Counted from the first letter of the stretch, positions 44,301 to 56,625 are shown. The stretch is DNA of 64,000 nt from Glandiceps talaboti (GCF_964340395.1 NC_135571.1:521001-585000), one strand, 5' to 3'. Made by a program: numbers and translations. The notes: generated by a model from the sequence alone, not told the origin.

Positions 44301-44908
44301 ATAGCCTGGCATTATTTGATTACACCACACAAACCAGGTAGTTTGGATGAAAGGATGGTTTTCGTAGAAAAAAAGTGCAAAGCTCTAAACAGCGCCCTCA
44401 CAGCAGAATAATGGTTTCCGTTCTGGTCGTTGATAGCGTGCCTGACAAGGTTATGAAATTTAGTAATTTGATGTTATTGAGGCAAAGCCCAATTTCAGAA
44501 AAATATGTTAAACTTCAAAGCACGGTCAGTCTGTGTGATTGTCATTTTTACAAATATATTCCTTCAGATATCTTTTGATTTTTCACTGAAGTGATTTATA
44601 GTCAAAAAGTAAAATAGTTATAGTCCTTGTAAGAATGATGGCGTAGTAAACAGTACCAAACTTGGTTGACGACGCAATCAGATGATACTAGAAGGTCTAT
44701 AGCCCTTACCATTATATGCGTGGTAATCATTCTGTTTTACTGACACCCCATGCTCTGACAATCTAGTCTGCAAACATATAATTATTCGATTTTCAAAATT
44801 GATAAGAAGAGACGCGTCGTTCTCTTGTTTTGGTGAAAGCTTTGTAAAGATATGTGAAAGGTAGACAACTTTGTAGATAAAGGATGAATAAGTGTCTTTT
44901 ATTGTAAA

Positions 44909-45312
44909 CACTGTTATGATTACTACATTGTCGCACACCAGACACTGTTATGATTACTACATTGTCGCACACCAGACACTGTTATGATTACTACATTGTC
45001 GCACACCAGACACTGTTATGATTACTACATTGTCGCACACCAGACACTGTTATGATTACTACATTGTCGCACACCAGACACTGTTATGATTACTACATTG
45101 TCGCACACCAGACACTGTTATGATTACTACATTGTCGCACACCAGACACTGTTATGATTACTACATTGTCGCACACCAGACACTGTTATGATTACTACAT
45201 TGTCGCACACCTGACACTGTTATGATTGCTACATTGTCGCACACCTGACACTGTTATGATTACTACATTGTCGCACACCAGACACTGTTATGATTACTAC
45301 ATTGTCGCACAC
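44909..45312. repeat. 34-bp minisatellite, 12 copies
   Basis: Units contain CACTGTTATGATTACTACAT and TGTCGCACACCAGA. Copies are almost identical, which suggests recent homogenisation. Confidence 0.97.
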
Positions 45313-46501
45313 TAGAGCTGTTATTTCTCGGATGGTGCAGTAAAAGAGGTATCGTATCGGGCTTTCTTCCGATACAATAAGCGAACGAAGTTCGCAGTGA
45401 CGGCTTGCCCTCGATAGCGATGTTTGGTCGCGTGTTGTATCGGAAGAACATCCGAGGTCTAGTAGATATAAAAGAGGCTGTGGTTTACGACGATGTGATT
45501 ACTATAGCTAGTGCCTAGTAATTTCATCATTTGATAATACCGTGGCAAATTACCCAGCATGCATCAACCTATTTCTCTTTTCATGTCATTTGATGATTTA
45601 CCAAGTATACTAAATTCAAAATAAAAATAACCTGCATTGACTGAATCTCGTCGTCATAGTTACACGAGCGAAGAAAATGCGCATGCGTGCTTGATTTGCA
45701 AGGGTATTATCTATAGTGTGAATATAACCTTTGGCTTATATGGAAGCAATATATGACGACAGTGATATTGTCGACACTTCACATAGGGTGGATATTATTG
45801 ATTCGATGCGGTCTCAGTCACGATATGCAGATACAGGTATGTTCATGCTGTATTTACGCTCATGGCTTCGACAGGTCAATTTTGGAAGAGATTTGTCATA
45901 ACAGGGGCCATGCAACATGGAACATTTACATGGGAAAAGTCGAACAAAGCACACTTCTAATTCGATATCATATAAATATGTGTATTTATATTGTTGTATA
46001 ATACGTCTCCGGGGTGAATAATATTTGTTTATTGTTGTTATGTTTCGATTGTAGTATATTTAGAATTGGATAGTTTAGTTAAAGTCCTGTTGTGAGCCAT
46101 CAATCTTTAATGGAACCAAAGCTAGCACGCCAGATGGTGTGTGATTACTTTCTGCACGGCCGCATGTTCTCATTCTCTTTGTTCGCGTCGACATCATTGG
46201 GTTTAAATTTTACCGTTCACTTTATCTTTTGTTGACAATGGGGACCTTGTCGAAGATAAACAGTATATTACACACCTTTTTACAATTCCCAATTTCTGAC
46301 TTCATTTTAAATCTGTTGCATGATTGACACCAATTCAGACATTTCGGTAATTTACATATAATCAGAGGTATGCTTTCAATGACGTCATCTCTTTCGAATA
46401 CGACTCGTTGCTGCAGCATTCTTCAGTTTAGTCTGTCTGGCTCGCCCGTCTATGTCTCTGGTCTGTCTGGCTCGCCCGTCTGTGTCTCTGGTCCGTTTAT
46501 T

Positions 46502-47838
46502 GCGATGTTTACATAAACATGTTTATTGATATGTTTACATGTACAATGTTTATTGGTATGTTTACATGTACAATGTTTATTGATATGTTTACATGTACAT
46601 ATTTATTGGTATGTTTACATAAACATGTTTATTGATATGTTTACATGTACATATTTATTGGTATGTTTACATAAACATGTTTATTGATATGTTTACATGT
46701 ACATATTTATTGTTATGTTTACATGTACAATGTTTATTGATATGTTTACATGTACAATGTTTATTGATATGTTTACATGTACATATTTATTGATATGTTT
46801 ACATGTACATATTTATTGGTATGTTTACATAAACATGTTTATTGATATGTTTACATGTACATATTTATTGTTATGTTTACATGTACAATGTTTATTGATA
46901 TGTTTACATATACATATTTATTGATATGTTTACATGTACAATATTTATTGATATCTTTACATATACATGTTTATTGATATGTTTACATGTACAATGTTTA
47001 TTGATATGTTTACATGTACAATGTCTATTGATATGTTTACATGTACATATTTATTGATATGTTTACATGTACATATTTATTGGTATGTTTACATAAACAT
47101 GTTTATTGATATGTTTACATGTACATATTTATTGTTATGTTTACATGTACAATGTTTATTGATATGTTTACATAAACATGTTTATTGATATGTTTACATG
47201 TACAATGTTTATTGATATGTTTACATAAACATGTTTATTGATATGTTTACATGTACAATGTTTATTGATATGTTTACATAAACATATTTATTGATATGTT
47301 TACATGTACATATTTATTGTTATGTTTACATGTACAATGTTTATTGATATGTTTACATATACATATTTATTGATATGTTTACATGTACAATATTTATTGA
47401 TATCTTTACATATACATGTTTATTGATATGTTTACATGTACAATGTTTATTGATATGTTTACATGTACAATGTTTATTGATATGTTTACATGTACATATT
47501 TATTGATATGTTTACATGTACATATTTATTGGTATGTTTACATAAACATGTTTATTGATATGTTTACATGTACATATTTATTGTTATGTTTACATGTACA
47601 ATGTTTATTGATATGTTTACATGTACAATGTTTATTGATATGTTTACATGTACAATGTTTATTGATATGTTTACATGTACAATGTTTATTGATATGTTTA
47701 CATGTACAATGTTTATTGATATGTTTACATGTACATATTTATTGTTATGTTTACATGTACAATGTTTATTGATATGTTTACATAAACATGTTTATTGATA
47801 TGTTTACATGTACAATGTTTATTGATATGTTTTCGTCT
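46502..47838. repeat. About 26-bp minisatellite, 1.3 kb, with higher-order structure
   Basis: Units TTTATTGATATGTTTACATG plus TACAA/TACAT/AAACA variants. Series of variants recur in the same order at about 46.67-46.95 and 47.05-47.40 kb, showing block duplication. Confidence 0.97.
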
Positions 47839-48963
47839 TGATTGCCGAGAAATAATGAGCAACCAAGACTAACTTAATTTGGAACACAAGCTGAGCTTAT
47901 ACGTTTTTGGGGCTTAGTTTTTGCTCTATATTTAAAATGTTCCCATATAGTATTCTAAATTTAAAATGTTCCCATCGTATTCTATATTTAAAATGTTCCC
48001 ATAGTATTCTATTTTACTGAAGCATAGTTAACCGTTTCTTCAATTGATTGAAATCAAATCTAACATTAATCAATAACTTATAAACGATCTATGACGTCAT
48101 TCATGACGATCTATGACGTCATTCATGGCGATCTATGACGTCATTGGTGACACGTAACAAAAATGTCGACAAAATTCATACTATGCAATTAAGGGTTTTA
48201 ACAATGTTAGATATCATAGAACCGATAGTAATTTTATACCAGAATATTTAATTTGTGCAAGTATTTTCACTTGAGTCAAACGCTTATAAACTCCCTTTAA
48301 GCGGATTCAGGACAAAACAAAACATGGTAAAGTCATTTTACTCTGCGCCATCTGTTATTAACCTGTGTATAGTTGTATAAAGTGTGAAATGATGCGACGT
48401 GACATGGCGTGATGTATGTAATTCGACCCTATAATCTTATATGCGACACACAGTACGATGTAAAACCTACAAACTCTATCTGATTTGTACTCTCATATCT
48501 CGATATTAAGATGACCCTATTTAATGTTTCTCGCCACCATACGGCCAACGTCCGAGTCGTTCTTGACTGTTGAAGTGGAGACTCGACATGGCGGATTATG
48601 TACATATATTCGAATTCCGCAAAAAGACAAAGTGCATAAAACAGCAACAGCAAAAAAGAGTGCAGCATCATATCATACACCAATAAACCTACCACTAAAA
48701 CACAACAAATACATCTACATTGAGTCTGTTTCCGATTTTGACTCTAAACAAATCCCTGATTTATTCTCTGTTACCCAGACTCTCCACCCACGAAGTAAGT
48801 CCTCAGACTCGGAGGCGAGGCTTGGTAATTGAGACCAATACTGATTCTCAACGTATCCTTGATTCTAATATAATTCTGAACGTATCCCTTACTTATATCG
48901 TTATCTTTTCCAGGTCGTAACTATTCCAATATCAAACTTTGCTGACACGTCAAGTTGAGAGAA

Positions 48964-50172
48964 ATGAAGAAACATTTGTACATACTGAAGATTGGCACCA
49001 TTGTTCTCCTCCTCGTCATTTGCTGCAAATTCTTCGAGCTCAGATTTTACAACTCTTACGACAATTTGAGAAAAGTTGTTCCTCTCAACGCATGGAACGT
49101 CATTACAGAAATAAACACTAATATTTCGACGGCGGTTCCACCATGTAAACCAAAGAAAAATATAGCATTTTCTAAGCTACACAAATGCGGTAGCAGTACA
49201 GTTCTTAATATACTGCTAAGGTATGGTGACAAGCATAATTTAACTTTTGTTCTTCCGCCTTCAGGTAGTTATCTAGGATGGCCTGAACCATTTGATGCAT
49301 CAACAGCGCTGAAGGTGCCCTGGAACGAGTATAATATCTTAACGCATCACTCTCGATTTAGCTATGAAGGTATCAACGCCATTATGGCCCCGAACACTGT
49401 ATATGTAACTGCTTTGAGAGAGCCCGTCTCTTTATTCGAATCCTCGTTCTCCTACTTCAATTTCGGAGGGCCATTTGGTCTTAGTGGACCCGCTGGTTTA
49501 AATGACTTCATTAACGACATCTATCTATTTTATAGTACAAATCCAAGTGTAAGACTCTTGAATCCCATGCTCTTTGACCTTGGTATGGACACAGACAAAA
49601 TGTGGAGCATGACAAATATTGATAACAGAATTAGATATTTAGACGAGAAGTTCGATTTAGTAATGATAACAGATTATATGGACGAATCGCTTGTGTTGCT
49701 CAGAAACTTAATGTGTTGGAATACAGACGATATAGTAGCATTTTCAATGAATACTAGAGCGTCATATTCGAAAACTGACATTTTTCCTGCAGCGGCGGAC
49801 AAGATAAAAAAGTGGCATGCTGGAGATGTCAAATTATACGACTATTTTAACAGATCCCTTTGGCAGCGTATTGAACTGTTCGGAAATAAACGAATGCAAA
49901 CGGAAGTAGAAGAATTGAAATCGAGGCGGGAATACTATTTTCAAAGTTGTATTGACGGAGTTGTCACTAATGATCCTGATGTATGGCATCCAGGACACGT
50001 CAATGTAGAAAGTGTCCAAATCAAATCGTCTGCTGAAAATGACACAATATGTGTTGGTTTGACAAAAACAGAACTTCCATTTACGATTTACGTCAGGGAG
50101 AAACTGTTGCAAAGAATTCGCGATATCAACTTTGATCCCTTTAATGTGGCAATACATAACAAAATAAATTAA
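48964..50172 (+). CDS. Galactose-3-O-sulfotransferase-like Golgi enzyme (single exon)
   Basis: An uninterrupted 402-residue reading frame. Residues 10-25 (GTIVLLLVICCKFFEL) form a type II membrane anchor after a short basic cytoplasmic tail. FSKLHKCGSSTVLNILLRYG (about 69-88) is the 5'-phosphosulfate loop of the Gal3ST family, and TALREPVSLFESSFSYF (about 149-165) is the 3'-phosphate-binding motif. HNLT, YLGWPEPF and THHSRF further support the family. It should transfer sulfate from PAPS to the 3-position of galactose on glycolipids or glycans in the Golgi. The true start is the ATG at 48964. A splice acceptor at 48912-48913 suggests an upstream 5'UTR exon. The lack of coding introns contrasts with the neighbouring genes and is compatible with an ancestral retrocopy or a family-typical intronless form. 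Confidence 0.9.
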   Translation: MKKHLYILKIGTIVLLLVICCKFFELRFYNSYDNLRKVVPLNAWNVITEINTNISTAVPPCKPKKNIAFSKLHKCGSSTVLNILLRYGDKHNLTFVLPPSGSYLGWPEPFDASTALKVPWNEYNILTHHSRFSYEGINAIMAPNTVYVTALREPVSLFESSFSYFNFGGPFGLSGPAGLNDFINDIYLFYSTNPSVRLLNPMLFDLGMDTDKMWSMTNIDNRIRYLDEKFDLVMITDYMDESLVLLRNLMCWNTDDIVAFSMNTRASYSKTDIFPAAADKIKKWHAGDVKLYDYFNRSLWQRIELFGNKRMQTEVEELKSRREYYFQSCIDGVVTNDPDVWHPGHVNVESVQIKSSAENDTICVGLTKTELPFTIYVREKLLQRIRDINFDPFNVAIHNKIN

Positions 50173-50192
50173 TGTTATGATCGATCAAAGGT

Positions 50193-50198
50193 AATAAA
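50193..50198 (+). promoter_or_regulatory. Candidate polyadenylation signal of the sulfotransferase gene
   Basis: AATAAA 21 nt after the stop codon; another overlaps the last codons at 50163. Either could be used. Confidence 0.35.
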
Positions 50199-50642
50199 AC
50201 CAAAACCAAAACAATCAACAAAAATATGAACGGTTGATGTCTTCCGATACGAACTACTGCAGATTCCATTTATTATATATCACTATGGGCAATTTCAAGA
50301 TGTTCTTCGCCCGCATTGTCTTTAGGGATAGTGGGCGCTTTTTATGACGCACTTCGCATACGTACACAGTTTCCTTATTCACTGTGCATTAGCACAAAGA
50401 TTTTCGTCTTCGAATTTGTCTCTCACCACTGCTCCTACCTAAGTAATAACACAAACCTACAATATGATCTTGTCTATTTAAATGTTTATAAAACTTCTTT
50501 ATAAGTATATGGTAATAATAATAGTGTCAGTTGTCAAAAATAAAAGAACTGGCAGACTATCACAATTTCAACAAAATAAAAGGAATGTAAACAATGGTGA
50601 ACTGGAAAACGTTGGGTTGCGCCGATGGAAGGAGGGAGTGCT

Positions 50643-50717
50643 TGGTGGGAATCGAACCCACATATTCCAAGTGACAGTCAGAACCTTTTCCGTTAAGGTA
50701 CAAGCGATGTATCCACC
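50643..50717 (-). mobile_element. tRNA-like sequence, probably SINE head or tRNA relic
   Basis: On the minus strand GTGGGTTCGATTCCCAC forms a perfect T-arm with B-box GGTTCGATTCC (50,648-50,658). The acceptor stem does not close well and the A box is weak, so an intact tRNA is unlikely. Confidence 0.35.
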
Positions 50718-51535
50718 AAGCATAGCCAACGCGATCGACAATAGGAATTCTTAGCTATTTAGTATTCGTTCGTGTGATGCAATGCATGAGTAATCACTGC
50801 TTGTGATGTAGGCTCATTTCACCAACAGAGGGCGCTATAACATGTCGACAGTCAGGCACGGATTGCGTGGCATTCCTAATACCACTTTTTAACCCAAATT
50901 ACGAGATATGTAGAACATCTTAGGGTAAACACTATACGAAAAGTCATACTTGACCATGTCTTTCCACTGAGGGTAAACCTTTAGCAGAGGATGTGTAAAT
51001 GTGGTGAGTATGAGACGAAGTTCCACCTTTGACTTAATTACCCCAGGTGATCTCTCACCTGGGGGTTGTAGACAGTCAAAAGTGGTACTGCGTCTTGTAA
51101 TACCCCTTCACAGAGATGGTAGTTAGGTGGGTCACAGGTAGGGTAAAGGTTGGGTAAAGATGGGTAAATTAGACTTTTTGTGTAGTGCGACTGGATATAC
51201 AGAGGATATTAACGGTCAAATCCAAACAATTCATTTTGCATGCAATAAAACTCAGATCGTAGATGTCGTCAGTGAAACATGGATCAACCTCAAAGAGACT
51301 GGGTCAGTTCAGGATGCTTCGATCCCATTTCCGTGCACACATGTTTCCTTCGTCTTTGGTAAATGAAATGGATATATATCTATTTGCATTACCTTTATTT
51401 TGTTTGTTGAGGCCATCTCCATGACAAAAAGAACAGAAGACATTTTATAATTAAATAAAAAGTGTTATTTTTTTGATAAAATGCAAACATGTATAAGTGA
51501 GTCGATGCATAGTCTATAGCATAGTCGATTTTTCG

Positions 51536-51824
51536 GTTCCAAGATGCATTGCGCTAGATCATGTCGCTTATGTTGTTACATTTAGTCTTGTTTTGTCTAT
51601 ATTACGTTTGAAATAAAATTTTCATGAAATTATGGAAACAAATGTTGATCTCTTTGATTATGAGTGATTTTATAGAACAAAGACTAAACGCCATCAATGA
51701 TTTTACAGGTGAACCCAGGGTACGGTCTGGTGACAACCATACCCCTGAATAGCGCGTGCAAAACCCCTCAGCGTGTACACAATACATGGCATTGTATGGA
51801 GAGACGCGCAATGCATCTTGGAAC
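51536..51824. mobile_element. 289-bp non-autonomous TIR element
   Basis: Perfect 19-bp inverted repeats GTTCCAAGATGCATTGCGC (51,536-51,554) and its reverse complement (51,806-51,824) bound AT-rich non-coding DNA. No clear target duplication was identified. Confidence 0.55.
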
Positions 51825-52417
51825 AGGCAACAGGTCTAGTGGTATTATACTTTGGTGGTGATGCCAGTTAAAGTGGATTAAGCCGAATTTATAAACGTTT
51901 TACAAAGTGAAAATAGTTTAATAAAACCCCATTCCAGTATGTGCTGTTAATGTCGATGCATATCTTCTATAAGGCGTAAAAAAGTAATTGTGTGGTTCGG
52001 ATTACATTGAAGTTTACAAAAGGTGGAGTAGGTAGATTTTTTTATATGTGAGTGTCAAGTTCAGGTAGTTATGTTTTCCGTTGTTTTCCATGCGGTCTCT
52101 GTGTTATTGGTTACTTCTCATCAGATGTACAGCCATTACAGATCGGAAGAACAGTTTTATATTGTCTTTTTAAGTTGATGTCAGTTTCCGCACCCACTAT
52201 TTCTTGCGTGACTTCACGATTTTCGCGATTTTATTTTTTTTCTCGAATACCGAAAAAAAAGTTTAGGATCGGAGTGAAAAACTAGGTGGGGTCGGGTAAC
52301 CGGAACCGGAGAGAGAGAGAGAGAGAAACAGACAGACAGACAGACAGAGATTGGGCTATATTGCTGTGTATCGAAAGTCAGGTGAAAAATAACCCCAGTC
52401 ATAAATTGCTTTAATTA

Positions 52418-52691
52418 TGCATTTTATTCTCTGATATATGACACTATAGAAATGCTAATATTCTATTCAATATCTTCACTATAGGCAAGAATGGAATGAG
52501 GATGGTTTGCTTCGAATGAAACAAAATATTTTAGGGTTGTCATGGAAACTCATATATTGTGTTTATTTGTCGATATCTTCCTTGATTTAATAGCAATCAA
52601 CTGCAAAAGAAAAAAACGTACAGGTTACGACTTGTGAAGTATTCTCAAGTACTAATATACTGAACATCTGTGTCTGAGAATCAGAATAGTA

Positions 52692-52736
<45 letters not shown>

Positions 52737-52950
52737 TAGACAGACACTCAGCCGGTCTCTGGCTCTTTCAGGTAACCAACCAACCAACCAACCAACCAAC
52801 CAACTAAAAAAACTGTGACTGCATTTAATAGACATGACCGTACATGGTATTAAAACTCAGATAACGACAACAGCAGACAGATACCTAACCTATCAAATTG
52901 ACTGAGGGAGGGTTGGGCAGACAATATTTACAACCAACCAACTAACCAAC
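52418..52950. repeat. Direct segmental duplication, left copy
   Basis: Contains the terminal exon, 3'UTR and polyadenylation signal of the lectin gene. It matches 58,589-59,180 with only scattered substitutions; length differences come from CAGA and CCAA tracts. Confidence 0.9.
52423..52428 (-). promoter_or_regulatory. Candidate polyadenylation signal of the lectin gene
   Basis: AATAAA on the minus strand, 159 nt beyond the TAA. The hexamer is also kept in the duplicate copy at 58.59 kb. Confidence 0.5.
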
Positions 52951-53006
<56 letters not shown>

Positions 53007-53062
53007 TAATGAAGGAGATAGTAAAAGAGTCTGACTGACAGGCAGACAGAAACTCTTTCATC

Positions 53063-53094
<32 letters not shown>

Positions 53095-56000
53095 TTGTTG
53101 TTGTTGTTGTTGTTGTTGGCGTTATTATTATTATTATTGATCTTGGGAGACACATATACTTACTTATCAAAAAGACAAATATAGAGAAAGTATACAAACC
53201 TTCATGTTGGCAGATAAAACCCTTTGGTCTATGGTCACAATACTCATCGTCCCATTGGCCCTCGCTCTTGGGTGGTCGAAACCTGTTAAAGATAAATTCA
53301 ACGACATAAATATAAGCTTGTATGATTTATTGTAACATACCCGCCTTGATATGCGCAATTTGGTTGGCAATGACCGTAGAGCGTATATCAAATACGGTAC
53401 TCAAGAGGCAGGGGTATCGACATCATTATCCGCATGTCAGCAGAAATCACACTTGATGCCATTTTCATAACAAAATATGACAACAAATATTTCGAATCAA
53501 TTGGTGGATTGCTGAAGTATGAATTGATGTACAGATCAAAGTATGATTTATATCGTGATACATATAAATATATTATGAATATTAATAAATCACCCAACAG
53601 ACATTGCCCAGTAACAGGCATTGCCCAATAACACGCATTGCCCAATAACACGCATTGCCCAATAACACGCATTGCCCAATAACACGCATTGACCAATAAC
53701 ACGCATTGACCAATAACACGCATTGACCAATAACACGCACTGACCAATAACACGCATTGCCCAATAACACGCATTGACCAATAACACGCATTGACCAATA
53801 ACACGCATTGACCAATAACACGCATTGACCAATAACACGCACTGACCAATAACACGCATTGACCAATAACACGCATTGACCAATAACACGCATTGCCCAA
53901 TAACACGCATTGCCCAATAACACGCATTGACCAATAACACGCATTGACCAATAACACGCATTGACCAATAACAGACATTGCCCAATAACACGCATTGACC
54001 AATAACACGCATTGACCAATAACACGCATTGCCCAATAACAGGCATTGACCAATAACAGGAGGAAGGTGTAAGTCATTACAGAAGTAACTAATAACCAAC
54101 AGGATATGTTTGATTTCATATGGACTGTAAGCTTTTCTTTTTCAGTTTGTTAGAATTGTGAAAAAAGGAATGAATAACCAAAAAATATATGTTCATTAGC
54201 TTGCTAGACCAAACGATTTACACGGATTATAACGCACACGCAATTTTAACATTGACAGTTTGATCTATATTGACTTGGTCGACGATCCTCATCAGAATGA
54301 CAAATTCCATCATTACAACTGACCACTAGGTGGCGAATTAATCTGTCTGGTCGATAATTTTCACAGTGACAGCTGACCTCTTGACTGTGATCAAATGAAC
54401 ATTTACGATTCGGGACGACAATAGAAAACATGGATCGAGGAACATTCCAAATCTGTGAGGGACAAAACTGTAGCATCGGCTTTAGCTGAACACTCCGGCA
54501 GCTACAGTCATAACATTAACTGGGTCATGATTTCCCGACAAAGATCAGAGAGGCTACCAGACAGTACAATCCAAAGATCAACAGAGACGTGGGCATCGAA
54601 CTACCTAACTTATACACTCAGCTTATCATACGGTCATCTGTGCGTTATAACCCGTGTAAATCATACTTGTAATCATATGTATACATACCACATTTGAACA
54701 CAGTCCTGACCACTCTCTGGATTCTGCTTCGTATTATTATCTGGTTCATTTGGAGCCCAGTTAAAATGAGTAGCTGGACAGTACCCAGCATCCCAGACAT
54801 AGTTTCCCTCGTCATCGCCATCACCATCGATAAGACCAATCCAAAAACCATGTTTGGGTATGCAAGCCTTCAAGTAGTCGTCATGTGCTAGGATCTTTTC
54901 TCTGATCAAATCATCTATCTCTTTGGTGTTCAGAATAGCCAGACTGCCGCCATCACTTTCACAAAACTTCCTAGCATTTTCCTGATATGGATGGTCGTCT
55001 TTGGGTTGTTGGCAGTAGATGTCGTACCGTATGCACCCACATGTGTACACGTCAGGTACTTTAAAACTAATGACTTATGAAAAAAACAAATCAAAGAGGC
55101 AATGTCTGTAACTTTGTACTTTTGGTGATAGGTTTTATTTCTTTGAACTATTCTATAGTTAACCAAACTTAATAAAACATTGGAATGGTGCCCATCAACT
55201 GGCAGAGTTGACACAGGGAATTCCACTGTACATTCTCATATGAAATATAATTATATAATAATTCTTTGGTTACTAATACATTCGAAATAACATTAACATC
55301 ATAGTCTCTCAACGGACATCTTCGCACTCACTCAGAGACAATATAATGCTTGACAGATTTTCCTCAAACCAAGGTTTAGTAAGGTGCATTATATTGGTTT
55401 AGTCTATACTGTAAGTTAAACCAAAGTTAAGAACTCAGTTACAGAAATGTGACTCTTGACAGTAGTCTATTAGGGGAAATAAATCATATCTATAATGAAA
55501 AGATCAATACACAAGACACCATATCTTGAACATCTCAAAAGGTGAATAAATTATATTAAAAGAATAATGAAAGGACGTCCTGCAAGGTACAGCGCCACCG
55601 TGCACAGGTGTACAAGCGCGAGTAGAGAGTCTTGAAAAGCATATTTCAAATTAGGTAATATGGTAACACTATAGAGAAAATACTACAAGTCTTTAGCTGT
55701 ATAATAGTTGATACACTTGAGATGTTATCTTCCATTAGTCACTGTGATTATGCTAGAAATTAATTCATACTTTTAACCTACAAACAGTTATTTCCTTATT
55801 AGTTTAGATTTAAAACAAATACATCAACTTACTTGGGCACCCCTGTGAAAGCATGGTTGATTAAAGAAACATTATGTTAATGAATATATATATTATATAT
55901 TTGATTTCCAGCAATTGGTACTTTTAATTTAACTTACACCTTGAAAAGTATTATAGAGTGGTGTTCGAAAAATATAAATACAAATAGAATAAAATAAAAT

Positions 56001-56625
56001 AAAATAAAATAAAAAACAACATGTATTTGATTGTGTAAGCAGTGTTCTATCAACAAGTAAAGTTTTAGTTTTAGCAACATGGTTTTTCCATTTTCGGAAA
56101 TATTACACCAGTTTAAGTTATGTTTTGATTGAAATAACATTTCGTCATTTCGTCTGTCAATTAATGAGTGCAATTATTAGATTATGGAGTTATGATGGTC
56201 GAACGGTTAACATGGCCAGTTTGCCTGGCTTCTGCAATTTGCAGGTTCGAGCTCCGTCGCTGCCATTTGATAGTAAATTTCTTTGGGGAAAGATTTCAAC
56301 TATGATTGTGCCAGGTTACTATGTACATAGCTTGTTCCTATACGTTTACAGGGGCTAAAATGGACTATATACTTCCCATGGAGTTGAGGAAGTATAAGGG
56401 TCACTATGGTGCTATTAATCCTCGGCAAGCGTAATAATTGCTAATACATACATATACAGTTTCGATTGATACATCTCTCGGTAAAATGCACGTGTCTGAG
56501 TCTGAAATATTGGAAAGTTGTTCCTCAATTGAGAATAAAGGCATAGTTGAACTTACATATTTGTCGTCATGGGCAGCTATGGTTGAACACAACACTCCAA
56601 GGATGAAAGTAAAGATCACCTTCAT
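52587..56625 (-). CDS. Secreted single-domain C-type lectin
   Basis: Five coding exons in transcript order: 56625-56557 (exon starts at acceptor 56645), 55842-55833 (10 nt), 55058-54689, 53282-53200, 52600-52587. Phases fit and the 546 nt give 181 residues plus TAA. The leader is MKVIFTFILGVLCSTIAAH. The CTLD follows: GCP, TCGC, NARKFCESDGGSLAILN, HGFWIGLIDGD, NYVWDAG, NWAPNEPDNN, QDCVQMW, then GQWDDEYC and GFICQHE, ending DCY. The EPD/WDD residues sit where EPN/WND coordinate Ca2+ and sugar, so calcium binding is plausible with altered specificity. The 10-nt exon is inferred from splice sites and frame only. Intron 3 holds a 17-bp minisatellite and an unexplained Cys-rich frame. Confidence 0.8.
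52695..53141. repeat. CAGA, CCAA and GTT microsatellites in lectin intron 4
   Basis: CAGA tracts at 52,695-52,747 and 52,950-53,006, CCAA near 52,778-52,804, GTT at 53,066-53,118. Confidence 0.93.
53608..54058. repeat. 17-bp minisatellite, about 26 copies
   Basis: Units CCAATAACACGCATTGA with CATTGCCCAATAA variants, in intron 3 of the lectin gene. Minus-strand frames through it are repeat artefacts. Confidence 0.96.
54246..54450 (-). CDS. Unassigned Cys-rich frame, possible alternative exon
   Basis: After a possible acceptor (cctcacag) the minus strand reads IWNVPRSMFSIVV, then RKCSFDH, SCHCENY, VVSCNDGICHSDED and SNCQC followed by stop, with eight cysteines in about 68 residues. It lies in intron 3 of the lectin gene. 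Its phase does not fit the TG-ending donor of lectin exon 3, so it is not part of the main transcript. I do not recognise the family. It could be the last exon of another transcript or chance. Confidence 0.25.
56185..56400 (+). mobile_element. tRNA-derived SINE in lectin intron 1
   Basis: A box TGGTCGAACGG (56,196-56,206) followed by GTTAA, and B box GGTTCGAGCTC (56,244-56,254) have the spacing of an internal RNA polymerase III promoter. GTCGCTGCCATTTGATAGTA follows. The 3' end is not defined. Confidence 0.5.

Larger units (their letters stand above)
50173..52586. other. Intergenic region between sulfotransferase and lectin genes
   Basis: No gene supported. Holds a tRNA-like sequence (50.64-50.72 kb), a TIR element (51.54-51.82 kb) and the 3' flank of the lectin gene. 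The frame at 51,160-51,366 has no recognisable domain. Confidence 0.55.

Noticed and set aside
44909-45312. Regular 34-bp repeats resembling a CRISPR array
   Set aside because: Repeats are head to tail without unique spacers and the DNA is clearly metazoan. The same applies to the arrays at 17.0, 38.0, 40.5 and 63.1 kb.
48524-48832. A 102-codon open frame just before the sulfotransferase gene
   Set aside because: No family resemblance and no clear link to the next exon; it may be 5'UTR or intron sequence.
50643-50717. Functional tRNA gene on the minus strand
   Set aside because: Only the T-arm is sound; the acceptor stem does not pair and the A box is weak.
53388-54119. Minus-strand frame of 243 residues with repeated VIGQCVLLVNACYW-type units
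   Set aside because: A 17-bp minisatellite stays open because 17 units cycle the frames; it lies inside the lectin intron.
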